Part shown: in pieces, positions 9,003-16,938 of the stretch
How positions within the stretch are numbered: position 1 is the stretch's first letter
Layout of the letters: the number at the start of each line of letters is the position of its first letter
The notes under the pieces: model-generated
Database searches by the model: none
What the model saw: only the letters and a program-made list of their open reading frames with translations
What the model was told of the DNA's origin: nothing
Assembly: GCF_037101375.1 (NCBI RefSeq)
Contig: NZ_AP029019.1
Coordinates: 1,240,001-1,304,000 of the forward strand
Reading direction: 5' to 3'
Length of the DNA: 64,000 nt
From: Acidovorax sp. DW039
GTDB taxonomy: Bacteria > Pseudomonadota > Gammaproteobacteria > Burkholderiales > Burkholderiaceae_C
Position numbers and translations under genes: made by a program

Positions 9003-9857
9003 TCAGCGGTTGCGCTGGTTCATGAACACCAGCTTTTCAAACAGGCTCACGTCCTGCTCGTTCTTGAGCAGCGCGCCCACCAGCGGCGGCACCGACACCT
9101 TGTTGTCTGCGCTTTGCAGGGCTTCGAGTGGAATGTCTTCGGCCACCAGCAGCTTGAGCCAGTCGATCAGCTCGCTGGTCGATGGCTTCTTCTTCAGACC
9201 CGGCAGGTTGCGCACCTCGTAGAACGTCTTCATCGCCACGGTGAGCAGGTCGCTCTTGAGCGTGGGGAAGTGCACGTTCACGATCTGGCGCATCGTGTCG
9301 GCATCAGGGAACTTGATGAAGTGGAAGAAGCAACGGCGCAGGAAGGCGTCGGGCAGTTCCTTCTCGTTGTTGGAGGTGATGAACACCAGGGGCCGGTGCT
9401 TGGCGCGGATGAGCTCGCGCGTTTCGTAGCAATAGAACTCCATGCGATCCAGCTCGCGCAGCAGGTCGTTGGGGAACTCGATATCGGCCTTGTCGATTTC
9501 ATCGATCAGCAACGCCACAGGCTGATCGGCCGTGAAGGCCTGCCACAGCACGCCCTGCACGATGTAGTTGCGGATGTCCTTCACACGTTCGGCGCTGTCT
9601 CCATCATTGAGCTGGCTGTCGCGCAGGCGGCTCACGGCGTCGTATTCATACAACCCTTGCTGCGCCTTGGTGGTCGATTTGATGTGCCATTGCAGCAGCG
9701 GCATGCCCAGGGCCTGGGCCACTTCTTCGGCCAGCATGGTCTTGCCGGTGCCGGGCTCGCCCTTGATGAGCAAAGGGCGTTGCAAGGTGATGGCGGCATT
9801 CACTGCCAACATCAAATCCTGGGTGGCTACGTAATTCTGGGAACCGTGAAATTTCAT
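9003..9857 (-). CDS. MoxR-family AAA+ ATPase
   Basis: 284 aa, the normal length for this family. Walker A is GEPGTGKT (about residues 31-38), Walker B VALLIDEIDKAD, sensor 1 VFITSNNEKELP, and an arginine finger region follows in AFLRRCFFHFIKFP. The frame remains open further upstream, but that part lies antisense to the cytochrome gene; ATG at 9857 gives the expected MKFHGSQNYVAT start. First gene of a three-gene unit with a small membrane protein and a CoxE-type VWA protein; the unit is divergent from cytochrome c4. Role by family: ATP-driven maturation of a metal- or cofactor-containing complex. Confidence 0.92.
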   Translation of the reverse strand: MKFHGSQNYVATQDLMLAVNAAITLQRPLLIKGEPGTGKTMLAEEVAQALGMPLLQWHIKSTTKAQQGLYEYDAVSRLRDSQLNDGDSAERVKDIRNYIVQGVLWQAFTADQPVALLIDEIDKADIEFPNDLLRELDRMEFYCYETRELIRAKHRPLVFITSNNEKELPDAFLRRCFFHFIKFPDADTMRQIVNVHFPTLKSDLLTVAMKTFYEVRNLPGLKKKPSTSELIDWLKLLVAEDIPLEALQSADNKVSVPPLVGALLKNEQDVSLFEKLVFMNQRNR

Positions 9858-9889
9858 AAGGGAAATCACCGAATCGTTGATGAATGGGC

Positions 9890-9910
9890 TTGACAGGTGC
9901 TCGGTATAAT
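9890..9910 (+). promoter_or_regulatory. Candidate promoter elements of cytochrome c4 gene
   Basis: TTGACA (9890-9895) and a perfect TATAAT (9905-9910) lie 53 bp before the cytochrome start. Both hexamers match consensus, but only 9 bp separate them instead of about 17, so they cannot be a normal sigma-70 pair. The TATAAT is a plausible -10; the -35 must be weak or replaced by an activator. Confidence 0.4.
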
Positions 9911-9962
9911 CAAACGCCGAGCGGGGCCCAGAACCGAACTTCCACGAGATTGTGCGCGCAAA

Positions 9963-10631
9963 ATGAACAAAACGCTGACCACGATATTTGCCTTGGCTGT
10001 CGCTTCTGTGACCGCTGTTTCTCAAGCTCAGGAAGTCAAGGGTGACATCAACGCGGGCGAAAAGAAGATTGCCATGTGCATCGGTTGCCACGGCATTCCC
10101 GGCTATCAGGCCAGCTTTCCTGAAGTGCACAAGGTGCCCATGATTTCGGGCCAGAGCGGCAAGTACATTGCCTCTGCGCTGGAAGCCTACAAGAAGGGCG
10201 ACCGCAAGCACCCCACCATGCGTGGCATTGCCGATTCGCTGTCCGACCAGGACATCGCCGATGTGGCTGCCTACTACGAACAGCACGGCAAGAAGGCCAC
10301 TGAGCTGCCTGCCAAGCCCACACGCGAACCCAGCGCCCAAGTGGCTGAGTTGCTGAAGAAGGGCGCATGCGTGTCCTGCCACGGCGACAACTTCGCTAAG
10401 CCCATCGATCCCTCTTACCCCAAGATTGCGGGCCAGCATTCCGACTATCTGTTCGTAGCGCTCAAGTCGTACAAGGCTGATGCGGGCAACGCCAATGTGG
10501 GCCGCAACAACGCCATCATGGGCGGTGTCGCCAAGCAGTTCACCAACGCGGAACTCAAGGCACTTGCAAACTACCTGGGCACCGTGGAGGGCGACCTGCA
10601 GGTGGTGCCCCAGTCGCGCTTCCGCCGATGA
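9963..10631 (+). CDS. Di-haem cytochrome c4
   Basis: 222 aa with a cleavable signal peptide (hydrophobic residues about 5-22 ending SQAQ) and two haem-binding CxxCH motifs, CIGCH and CVSCH, about 100 residues apart, each followed by a distal Met region (VPMISGQ, NAIMGGV). That is the tandem-domain architecture of periplasmic cytochrome c4, which passes electrons from the bc1 complex to terminal oxidases. ATG at 9963 gives a standard signal peptide; the longer upstream frame is not needed. Divergent from the MoxR operon, with a bidirectional terminator right after the stop. Confidence 0.92.
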   Translation: MNKTLTTIFALAVASVTAVSQAQEVKGDINAGEKKIAMCIGCHGIPGYQASFPEVHKVPMISGQSGKYIASALEAYKKGDRKHPTMRGIADSLSDQDIADVAAYYEQHGKKATELPAKPTREPSAQVAELLKKGACVSCHGDNFAKPIDPSYPKIAGQHSDYLFVALKSYKADAGNANVGRNNAIMGGVAKQFTNAELKALANYLGTVEGDLQVVPQSRFRR

Positions 10632-10680
10632 CTTTCAGCGGTCAGGTATCGCAGGTCTGACACCGCGACCATTACTTACC

Positions 10681-10722
10681 CCCCAACAAAAAGGCCCGCA
10701 TCTGCGGGCCTTTTTGTTGGGG
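10681..10722. terminator. Bidirectional Rho-independent terminator
   Basis: Perfect 20-bp stem (10681-10700 with 10703-10722) around a 2-base loop; the core GGCCCGCA/TGCGGGCC is flanked by A5 on the left and T5 on the right, so it ends transcription on both strands. It lies between the convergent cytochrome c4 and DUF4124 genes. Confidence 0.9.
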
Positions 10723-10742
10723 TCTTGCGTGGTGCCTCGCGG

Positions 10743-11384
10743 TCAGGAGGTCTGCTTGCAGACGGAACGCACGCTGTTGTAGAGGATCTTGCCGTCGTAG
10801 ATGCCAAACGCATCATCTTGCTGGCAGGTCTGCACCATCACCACGTCGCCATCCTCCTTCACGGTTGTCGTATGCGTGTGCTTGGCCGTGGCCTGTGTGC
10901 CGTCAGCGCTGATCTTGATCTGTACGCCAGATTGCTGCACGCTGGCCCGCAGACCATTGGATGCCAGGGTCTGGGCAGAGGTGCGCTGCAGCTCGCACAG
11001 TTCCTTGCGTTTGCCCGACATGGTGCTGGGGGGCTTGGTTGAGGTGTCGGTGATGGAGAAGGCTATGTCTGGCGCAGCCAGGGCGCACTGGCCTTTGTAG
11101 TCGCCGCGTGTGCCCAGATCGATGGCCTGCCGCAGGATAGCGGCGATGGCGGCCTCGGTGATCTTGCCCTTGACGGCGGCGTTGCTGAAACTGGCCGCAT
11201 TTTTGCCAGCAGCGGTGGCAGCGGCTGAAGGCTTGGGAGCCTCGCTGGCGCAGGCGCGGTCAGAGTAGACCACCTGGCCGCTGCCGTCTGTGCACTTGAA
11301 AAGATTGCCCGCCTGGGCAGACGACAGGCCGGTGCCGACCAGCATGGCAGCCGCCAGCAGACTGCGTGTAGAGAGGAAAGACAT
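10743..11384 (-). CDS. Secreted DUF4124-type protein
   Basis: 213 aa. Signal peptide (hydrophobic about residues 8-24, ending AQA) then a DUF4124-like start: NLFKCTDGSGQVVYSDRAC. Pairs of Cys in the N-terminal module and near the C-terminus (CELQ, CQQD, VCKQTS) suggest periplasmic disulfides. The remainder, about residues 75-213, is not a family I can name. ATG at 11384 fits the signal peptide. Convergent with cytochrome c4 and separated from it by a shared terminator, so an independent unit. Periplasmic location is well supported; function unknown. Confidence 0.82.
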   Translation of the reverse strand: MSFLSTRSLLAAAMLVGTGLSSAQAGNLFKCTDGSGQVVYSDRACASEAPKPSAAATAAGKNAASFSNAAVKGKITEAAIAAILRQAIDLGTRGDYKGQCALAAPDIAFSITDTSTKPPSTMSGKRKELCELQRTSAQTLASNGLRASVQQSGVQIKISADGTQATAKHTHTTTVKEDGDVVMVQTCQQDDAFGIYDGKILYNSVRSVCKQTS

Positions 11385-11503
11385 GGTGTACGGCCCTTGG
11401 TTGATGGCTGCCAAAAAAGTCAACGGAGTGTAGCCAGTTGCCTGCATGGGGCGTATGTCACACAGCGGTCTTGTCGTATTTCTGCATCTAGGCAGAAATC
11501 GCC

Positions 11504-11551
11504 CGTTGCGCTTATCAATCAAGCGCAGGCAGCTATCAAATAGATAGCTGA
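11504..11551. repeat. Comamonadaceae-type short intergenic repeat
   Basis: TTGCGCTT-atcaatc-AAGCGCAG forms an inverted pair followed by AGCTATC and TAGATAGCT. Related pieces occur at 18871-18912, 38066-38128, 39162-39205, 49719-49770 and 57890-57936 in this window. Lies between the DUF4124 start and the DUF3429 stop. Confidence 0.5.
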
Positions 11552-11585
11552 AGCGGCTTGGTGAACGAGCTGTGTGCAAGGGTCA

Positions 11586-12065
11586 TCAGGCCGCTGCCGC
11601 ACCCAGTGCCAAGCACACGCAGGCAGCCACCGTGAGGCGCCAGCGCAGTGGCAGGTACCAGGTGGGCAGGGTGGCTTGGCGTGCAAGCCGGTGGTCTTGC
11701 CACAGGTGTGCGGCAAAGCCTGCCATCAGCAAGGGGGCGCCCATCTGCGGGGGCAGCAACAGTGCGGGCCATGCCAGCAGACAGGGCACCACGCTCCAGA
11801 CAAAGCGGCGTGTGCGCTCTGCCTCATCCAGGTCCGGCAGTGCCATGGCTAGGCCCCAGTGCAGCGCGCCCACAAAGCTCAGGATGACTGCGCCGTAGCC
11901 CATCAGGGCCGTGGCCCACAACGGGGTGCCGGGTGCCCACCAACCCACCAGGGCAAGCGCCACGAAGGGCAGCAGCCCGCCATAACCCAGGTATGCGACG
12001 GGCGTGGGCAGTTGTGGCGGCAGCGATGGGGTTGCTGATGGTGGGGTTGCAGGTGTGGTTTGCAT
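11586..12065 (-). CDS. DUF3429-type integral membrane protein
   Basis: 159 aa, about five hydrophobic segments: residues about 25-43, 48-70 (with ILSFVGALHWGLAM, the most characteristic piece of DUF3429), 88-103, 105-120 and 140-157. Pro/Thr-rich N-terminus of about 22 residues precedes the first helix. The family has no assigned function. Stands alone between intergenic regions on both sides; start ATG 12065. Confidence 0.82.
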   Translation of the reverse strand: MQTTPATPPSATPSLPPQLPTPVAYLGYGGLLPFVALALVGWWAPGTPLWATALMGYGAVILSFVGALHWGLAMALPDLDEAERTRRFVWSVVPCLLAWPALLLPPQMGAPLLMAGFAAHLWQDHRLARQATLPTWYLPLRWRLTVAACVCLALGAAAA

Positions 12066-12230
12066 CGTGCCTCCGGTGGGTAAGGCGGAATTGTCTGCAA
12101 ACCGGGACTCTTGAGTGGACCGTGTGGTCAGAGTCTCCGTTGCGGGCAGGTGTGCTGTAGGGCGGACGGCAGATCGTCAACAGGCTCTCATACCGTCAAG
12201 CGCGCTCGTGCCCCTCGCGTGTGAAGGCCG

Positions 12231-12692
12231 TTATGTGCGCCCGCGAAAGTCACGCCATTGCACGCGGGTGAACCAGGCAGACACAACACCGAGCACGGCG
12301 TAGAAGGCAAACAGGCGCCAGTCCACGGCCGGGAATTTCCAGAGGTCGCTGATCACGGCAGACACGCTGATGGCACACAGCAGGCCACTGAGCAGGGCCC
12401 AGATCAAGGCCAGAAACCGTTCCACCCCGGTCTTGACGTTCGCCATGGTGTGCCTTGTCTGCTGCCAGGCATGCGCTGCATCGCTCAGTGGGCTCTCTTC
12501 CTGCGCAGCCAGGGCCTGAGCCACGTCGGGTTGCTCCACCAAAGCAGCGAAATCACCCCGCCGAGGGTGCGCCGCACGTCTGCGCCACCACAGGACCAGA
12601 AAAACAAGGGCAATGGCTGCGACGAAGATGCCAGCGTAGAGCAACTGGTCTTGCCACGGCACCTCAGACGCGTGGAGCAGGTAGTGAAGCAT
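12231..12692 (-). CDS. Membrane protein of unknown function
   Basis: 153 aa. One helix near the N-terminus (about residues 17-37, followed by basic WWRRRA), a soluble acidic middle, then two helices near the C-terminus (about 93-115 and 124-142). The topology and the biased third-codon positions argue that it is real; a competing frame on the other strand lacks such structure. I do not recognise the family. It is 45 bp beyond the start of the DUF1841 gene on the same strand, so the two may be co-transcribed. Confidence 0.6.
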   Translation of the reverse strand: MLHYLLHASEVPWQDQLLYAGIFVAAIALVFLVLWWRRRAAHPRRGDFAALVEQPDVAQALAAQEESPLSDAAHAWQQTRHTMANVKTGVERFLALIWALLSGLLCAISVSAVISDLWKFPAVDWRLFAFYAVLGVVSAWFTRVQWRDFRGRT

Positions 12693-12751
12693 CGGTTCAA
12701 GCCCAGCAGGGGGATGCCGTTCGTGGTCTGGTCAGCAATGGCGGCGAGGCT

Positions 12752-13186
12752 TCAGTCGCGGGTGGCGCGGCGTTGCACGGCTGCGATGTAGGCATTGCCA
12801 TCGGGTGGGCGGCCCGAGCGCTGGCTTTCCCACAGCATCTCGCCCAGGCACTCCATGGCAGCGTGGTGCGCGTCGTGCAGCGAGTCGAGCCGCTTGGCCA
12901 GCAGTTCCACCGCCTGGCGAATGCCGCGTGGCTGGTCAATGCTGCACTGCTCGCTGATCGACAGATGCATGGACAGGTGCAGAAACGGGTTGGTCTGCTG
13001 TGGCGTCTCGTCGTAGTTGCGGGCAATGGCTGCGTCCACGTCCGACAGGTCGGCGTGGTACTCGGGGTGCTCGGCAATCCACAGGCTGGCCAGCGTTTCG
13101 ATGGCTTCCATGGGCGCGCCGCTTTGGGCTTTGGCGTGCACACCGCACAGAAAGCGGCGCACATCGGCTTGAGAGGGGTTGAACAT
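12752..13186 (-). CDS. DUF1841 family protein
   Basis: 144 aa, soluble, normal length for the family. Typical start MFNPSQADVRRF, conserved core HPEYHADLSDVDAAI, then NPFLHLSMHLSISEQ and HDAHHAAMECLGEMLWESQR, rich in His and acidic residues. Start taken at ATG 13186, which gives the family N-terminus; an in-frame upstream codon at 13210 would add eight residues that do not look conserved. Function not established; the His/Asp/Glu pattern would suit metal binding, which is inference. Confidence 0.85.
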   Translation of the reverse strand: MFNPSQADVRRFLCGVHAKAQSGAPMEAIETLASLWIAEHPEYHADLSDVDAAIARNYDETPQQTNPFLHLSMHLSISEQCSIDQPRGIRQAVELLAKRLDSLHDAHHAAMECLGEMLWESQRSGRPPDGNAYIAAVQRRATRD

Positions 13187-13258
13187 GGGCTGGGAGGGTA
13201 GCACGCACACCCAGCCCTGGCAGGGCCGGGGGGCATGTGGATGGGGATGGGGGGCGGG

Positions 13259-14143
13259 TCAGCGCCGTGCCGCACCCATCATGCGCGAGATGGTCTGCGC
13301 GGCGCGCAGCAGCGGGGGTAGCAGGGTTTGCTGCATCAGCTCGGCGCTGGTGCGGTTGGCCTGGCCGCTGATGTTGAGGGCCGCCACGGTTTGCCCGGCG
13401 CGGTTGGTGAGCGGCGCGGCAATCGAGATCAGGCCTTCTTCCAGCTCCTGGTTCACCAGGCACCAGCCTTGGGTGCGGGCCTGGCGGATGCGTTCGAGCA
13501 GCGTGGGCAGGTCAGCGGCGGTGTGGGCGGTGAAGGGGTGCAGCTCCAGTGTGGACAGGCGGGCTTGCAGTTCATCGTCGCTCAGCCCCGCCAGCAGCAC
13601 GCGGCCCATGGATGTCCACGGCGCGGGCAGGCGTGAGCCCACGCCCAGGTTGGTGCGCATGATTTTGTGGGTGGGCACGCGAAGCACGTAGACGATGTCC
13701 AGCCCATCGAGCACGGCGGCCGATGACGACTCGCGCACCTGCTCGACCAGGTCTTCCATCACCGGCTCGGCCAGGTTCCACATGGGCAGGGACGACAGGT
13801 AGGCAAAGCCCAGGTCCAGGATGCGCGGCGAGAGGCGGAACAGCTTGCCGTCGGTCTCTACATAGCCCAGCGTTTGCAGCGTGAGCAGGATGCGCCGCGC
13901 CCCGGCGCGGGTCAGGCCCGTCTGGGCGGCGACCTCGCTCAGGGTTTGCTGGGGTGCGCTGGCGCTGAACGAGCAGATGACCTCCAGCCCCCGTGCGAAC
14001 GATTGCACATAGCTGTCGCCCGGCTTGGGCGCGCTGGGTGGCTCGGCCGCCGCAGGGGCTGAGGAAGCGTCTGCGGAAGCGGCCGATGAAGAGGCGGACG
14101 CAGGCAAGCCCGAGGTGGCCTCGGGGTTTTCAGGGGTGGGCAT
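13259..14143 (-). CDS. pcaR: IclR-family regulator, PcaR/PobR type
   Basis: 294 aa. After a 40-residue Ala/Ser/Pro-rich tail comes the winged helix-turn-helix (about 47-105; LSEVAAQTGLTRAGARRILLTL) and the IclR effector domain (about 115-290; KIMRTNLGVGSRLPAPWTSMGRVLL). This is the PcaR/PobR subgroup, which senses beta-ketoadipate or 4-hydroxybenzoate and controls protocatechuate degradation. Divergent from pcaI with 164 bp between starts, containing two candidate operators. Likely activates pcaIJF and represses itself. The symbol reflects the neighbouring target genes; the effector is inferred. Confidence 0.85.
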   Translation of the reverse strand: MPTPENPEATSGLPASASSSAASADASSAPAAAEPPSAPKPGDSYVQSFARGLEVICSFSASAPQQTLSEVAAQTGLTRAGARRILLTLQTLGYVETDGKLFRLSPRILDLGFAYLSSLPMWNLAEPVMEDLVEQVRESSSAAVLDGLDIVYVLRVPTHKIMRTNLGVGSRLPAPWTSMGRVLLAGLSDDELQARLSTLELHPFTAHTAADLPTLLERIRQARTQGWCLVNQELEEGLISIAAPLTNRAGQTVAALNISGQANRTSAELMQQTLLPPLLRAAQTISRMMGAARR

Positions 14144-14162
14144 GGTGGATTCAGTCTCTATA

Positions 14163-14201
14163 ATTCATTATACGAACAAATGTTCTATATGCGAACATTT
14201 G
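14163..14201. promoter_or_regulatory. Tandem operators between pcaR and pcaI
   Basis: Perfect inverted repeat CAAATGTTC (14177-14185) / GAACATTTG (14193-14201) with a 7-base spacer; its core is GTTC-N7-GAAC (14182-14196). Directly beside it, 14163-14177 read on the other strand is GTTCGTATAATGAAT, close to the same 15-mer. GTTC-N7-GAAC resembles the described PcaR/PcaU box. An AT-rich island in GC-rich surroundings. Confidence 0.7.
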
Positions 14202-14307
14202 ATGCAGGTGCTTTGAATCGATGTGCCGATGGGGCTTTCGGTTCGTGCCCAAGTTTTGGTGCCGGGGTGCTCGCCCCATCCATCCGTTTTGCAGGAGACA
14301 AGGATTC

Positions 14308-15009
14308 ATGATCAACAAGATAGCCGACTCGGCCGCACAAGCGCTGGCCGGGGTGCGCGATGGTGCCACGGTGCTGATTGGCGGTTTTGGCACGGCGGGG
14401 ATTCCCGGCGAGCTGATTGACGCCCTGATCGAACACGGCGCGCGCGACCTGACGGTGGTGAACAACAACGCAGGCAATGCCGACCAAGGGCTGGCTGCGC
14501 TGCTCAAGGCCGGGCAGGTGCGCAAGATCATCTGCAGCTTTCCGCGCCAGGTGGACAGCTACGTGTTCGACGAGCTGTACCGCAGCGGCAAGCTGGAGCT
14601 GGAGCTGGTGCCCCAGGGCAATCTGGCCGAGCGGCTGCGCGCTGCGGGCGCGGGCATCGGCGCTTTCTTCTGCCCCACGGCCTATGGCACGGAATTGGCG
14701 GCTGGCAAGGAAACGCGCGAGATCAATGGCAAGCACTACGTGCTGGAGTACCCCATCCACGGCGATGTGGCTCTGATCAAGGCCGAGAAGGGTGACCGCT
14801 GGGGCAACCTGACCTATCGCATGTCGGCCCGCAACTTTGGGCCGGTGATGGCCACCGCCGCCAAGACCACCATCGCCACCGTGCACGAAGTGGTGGAGCT
14901 GGGGGCGCTGGACCCCGAAGCCATCGTCACGCCGGGTATCTACGTGAGCCATGTGTTGAAGATTGAGCGCACTGCCACGCAGGCAGGCGGCTTCAAGAAG
15001 ACCGCCTGA
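14308..15009 (+). CDS. pcaI: 3-oxoadipate CoA-transferase subunit A
   Basis: 233 aa, class I CoA-transferase alpha subunit, which with PcaJ moves CoA from succinyl-CoA to 3-oxoadipate in the beta-ketoadipate pathway. The CoA-binding motif is GGFGTAGIPGELIDAL (about residues 24-39); NNNAGNADQGLAALL and GTELAAGKETREINGKHY are further family signatures. ATG at 14308 is preceded by AGGAGA about 9 bases upstream. First gene of pcaI-pcaJ-pcaF, downstream of the two IclR-type operator sites. A closely similar acetoacetate CoA-transferase is possible in principle, but pcaF and the regulator argue for 3-oxoadipate. Confidence 0.92.
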   Translation: MINKIADSAAQALAGVRDGATVLIGGFGTAGIPGELIDALIEHGARDLTVVNNNAGNADQGLAALLKAGQVRKIICSFPRQVDSYVFDELYRSGKLELELVPQGNLAERLRAAGAGIGAFFCPTAYGTELAAGKETREINGKHYVLEYPIHGDVALIKAEKGDRWGNLTYRMSARNFGPVMATAAKTTIATVHEVVELGALDPEAIVTPGIYVSHVLKIERTATQAGGFKKTA

Positions 15010-15046
15010 TTACATAAAAAATGCCTCTGGCGCACAAGGAGAAAGC

Positions 15047-15697
15047 GTGAGTAGCTATCAAAAACGGAGCAAAGACGAACTCGCCCGCCGCGTGGCGCAG
15101 GACATCCACGACGGTGCCTATGTCAACCTGGGCATCGGCCAGCCCACCCTGGTGGCCAACCATATCCCTGAGGGGCGCGAAGTCATCCTGCAAAGCGAGA
15201 ACGGCATCCTGGGCATGGGCCCGGCACCCGCTGCGGGGCAGGAGGATTACGACCTCATCAACGCGGGCAAGCAGCCGGTGACGCTGCTGCCCGGCGGCGC
15301 GTACTTTCACCACGCCGACAGCTTCGGGATGATGCGCGGCGGCCACCTCGACATCTGCGTGCTGGGCGCCTTTCAGGTCAGCGCCACGGGTGACCTGGCC
15401 AACTGGAGCACGGGCGAGCCCGGGGCCATTCCCGCAGTGGGCGGGGCGATGGACCTGGCCATTGGTGCCAAGCAGACCTGGGTGATGATGGATTTGCTCA
15501 CCAAGCAGGGCGCGAGCAAGGTGGTCACGCAGTGCACCTACCCCCTCACCGGTGTCGCCTGCGTGAAGTGCATCTACACCGATCTGTGCACACTGGCCTG
15601 CACCCCCACAGGCCTGCAACTCATCGACACCGTGCCCGGCCTGTCGCTGGCCGAGCTGGAGCAGTTGGTGGGCCTGCCCATCCGCCCCGCGGCCTGA
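15047..15697 (+). CDS. pcaJ: 3-oxoadipate CoA-transferase subunit B
   Basis: 216 aa, class I CoA-transferase beta subunit. The catalytic glutamate lies in QSENGILGMG (about residue 50), the residue that forms the glutamyl-CoA thioester. Other signatures: NLGIGQPTLVANHIPEG and GGHLDICVLGAFQV. Start chosen at GTG 15047, 5 bases after AAGGAG; the frame continues upstream but would overlap pcaI and adds no conserved sequence. Spacing of 37 bp after pcaI and 30 bp before pcaF supports one operon. Confidence 0.92.
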   Translation: MSSYQKRSKDELARRVAQDIHDGAYVNLGIGQPTLVANHIPEGREVILQSENGILGMGPAPAAGQEDYDLINAGKQPVTLLPGGAYFHHADSFGMMRGGHLDICVLGAFQVSATGDLANWSTGEPGAIPAVGGAMDLAIGAKQTWVMMDLLTKQGASKVVTQCTYPLTGVACVKCIYTDLCTLACTPTGLQLIDTVPGLSLAELEQLVGLPIRPAA

Positions 15698-15727
15698 TTC
15701 CGTATTCAGATTCCAGGAGACAAACCC

Positions 15728-16936
15728 ATGAGCCAACCCCAAGCCTTTATCTGCGACGCCATCCGTACGCCCTTTGGTCGCTACGGCGGTGCATTGAGCA
15801 GCGTGCGCACCGACGACCTGGGCGCTATCCCCATCAAGGCGCTGATGGACCGCAACCCCGGCGTGGACTGGGCGGCGGTGACCGACGTGCTCTACGGTTG
15901 CGCCAACCAGGCGGGTGAAGACAACCGCAACGTGGCCCACATGAGCAGCTTGCTCGCGGGCCTGCCCATCGACGTGCCCGGCGCCACCATCAACCGCCTG
16001 TGCGGCTCGGGGCTCGACGCTGTCGGCACCGCAGCGCGCGCCATCAAGGCGGGCGAGGCGGGCCTGATGATCGCGGGCGGCGTGGAGAGCATGAGCCGCG
16101 CGCCCTTCGTCATGCCCAAGGCCGAGAGCGCCTTCAGCCGCAACAACGCGGTGTATGACACGACGATTGGCTGGCGCTTCATCAACAAGCTGATGAAGGA
16201 AAAGTACGGCGTGGACTCCATGCCCGAAACCGCCGAGAACGTGGCGACGGACTTTGGCATTGAGCGCGAAGCCCAGGACCAGATGGCCCTGCGCAGCCAG
16301 CTCAACGCCGTGGCCGCCATCAAGGCCGGTCACCTGGCGCGCGAGATCGTGCCCGTGCACATTCCGCAAAAGAAGGGCGACGCCATCATCGTCAGCCAGG
16401 ACGAACACCCGCGCGAGACCAGCCTGGAAGCGCTGGCCAAGCTCAAGGGCGTGGTGCGGCCTGACGGCACGGTGACGGCGGGCAACGCATCGGGCGTGAA
16501 CGACGGCGCCTGCGCGCTGCTGCTGGCCGATGAGGCCAACGCTGCCAAATACGGCCTCAAGCCCCGCGCCCGCGTGGTGGGCATGGCCGTGGCCGGTGTG
16601 GCGCCGCGCATCATGGGCTTTGGCCCCACACCGGCGACGCTGAAAGTGCTGGCGCAGACGGGCCTGACCATCGACCACCTGGATGTGATCGAGCTGAACG
16701 AAGCCTTTGCTGCCCAAGGCCTGGCCGTGCTGCGCGCCCTGGGCATCAAGGACGATGACGCGCGTGTGAATGCATGGGGCGGCGCCATTGCGCTGGGCCA
16801 CCCGCTGGGGGCCAGCGGCGCGCGCCTGGTCACCACCGCCGTCAACCGCCTGCACGAACACGCGGGCCAGTACGCGCTGTGCACCATGTGCATCGGCGTG
16901 GGCCAGGGCATTGCCGTGATTTTGGAGCGCGTGTGA
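15728..16936 (+). CDS. pcaF: 3-oxoadipyl-CoA thiolase
   Basis: 402 aa thiolase, last step of the beta-ketoadipate pathway: 3-oxoadipyl-CoA plus CoA gives succinyl-CoA and acetyl-CoA. Acyl-accepting Cys92 is in NRLCGSGLDAVG; His358 in GHPLGASGAR and Cys388 in CTMCIGVGQG complete the catalytic triad. RBS CAGGAGACAAACCC precedes ATG 15728. Third gene of the pca operon. The substrate assignment comes from its neighbours; the sequence alone would allow any acetyl-CoA C-acyltransferase. Confidence 0.92.
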   Translation: MSQPQAFICDAIRTPFGRYGGALSSVRTDDLGAIPIKALMDRNPGVDWAAVTDVLYGCANQAGEDNRNVAHMSSLLAGLPIDVPGATINRLCGSGLDAVGTAARAIKAGEAGLMIAGGVESMSRAPFVMPKAESAFSRNNAVYDTTIGWRFINKLMKEKYGVDSMPETAENVATDFGIEREAQDQMALRSQLNAVAAIKAGHLAREIVPVHIPQKKGDAIIVSQDEHPRETSLEALAKLKGVVRPDGTVTAGNASGVNDGACALLLADEANAAKYGLKPRARVVGMAVAGVAPRIMGFGPTPATLKVLAQTGLTIDHLDVIELNEAFAAQGLAVLRALGIKDDDARVNAWGGAIALGHPLGASGARLVTTAVNRLHEHAGQYALCTMCIGVGQGIAVILERV

Positions 16937-16938
16937 GC

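Noticed and set aside
14993..16861. 622-codon minus-strand open frame opposite pcaJ and pcaF.
   Set aside because: Antisense shadow caused by high GC third positions; the plus-strand genes have complete catalytic motifs.
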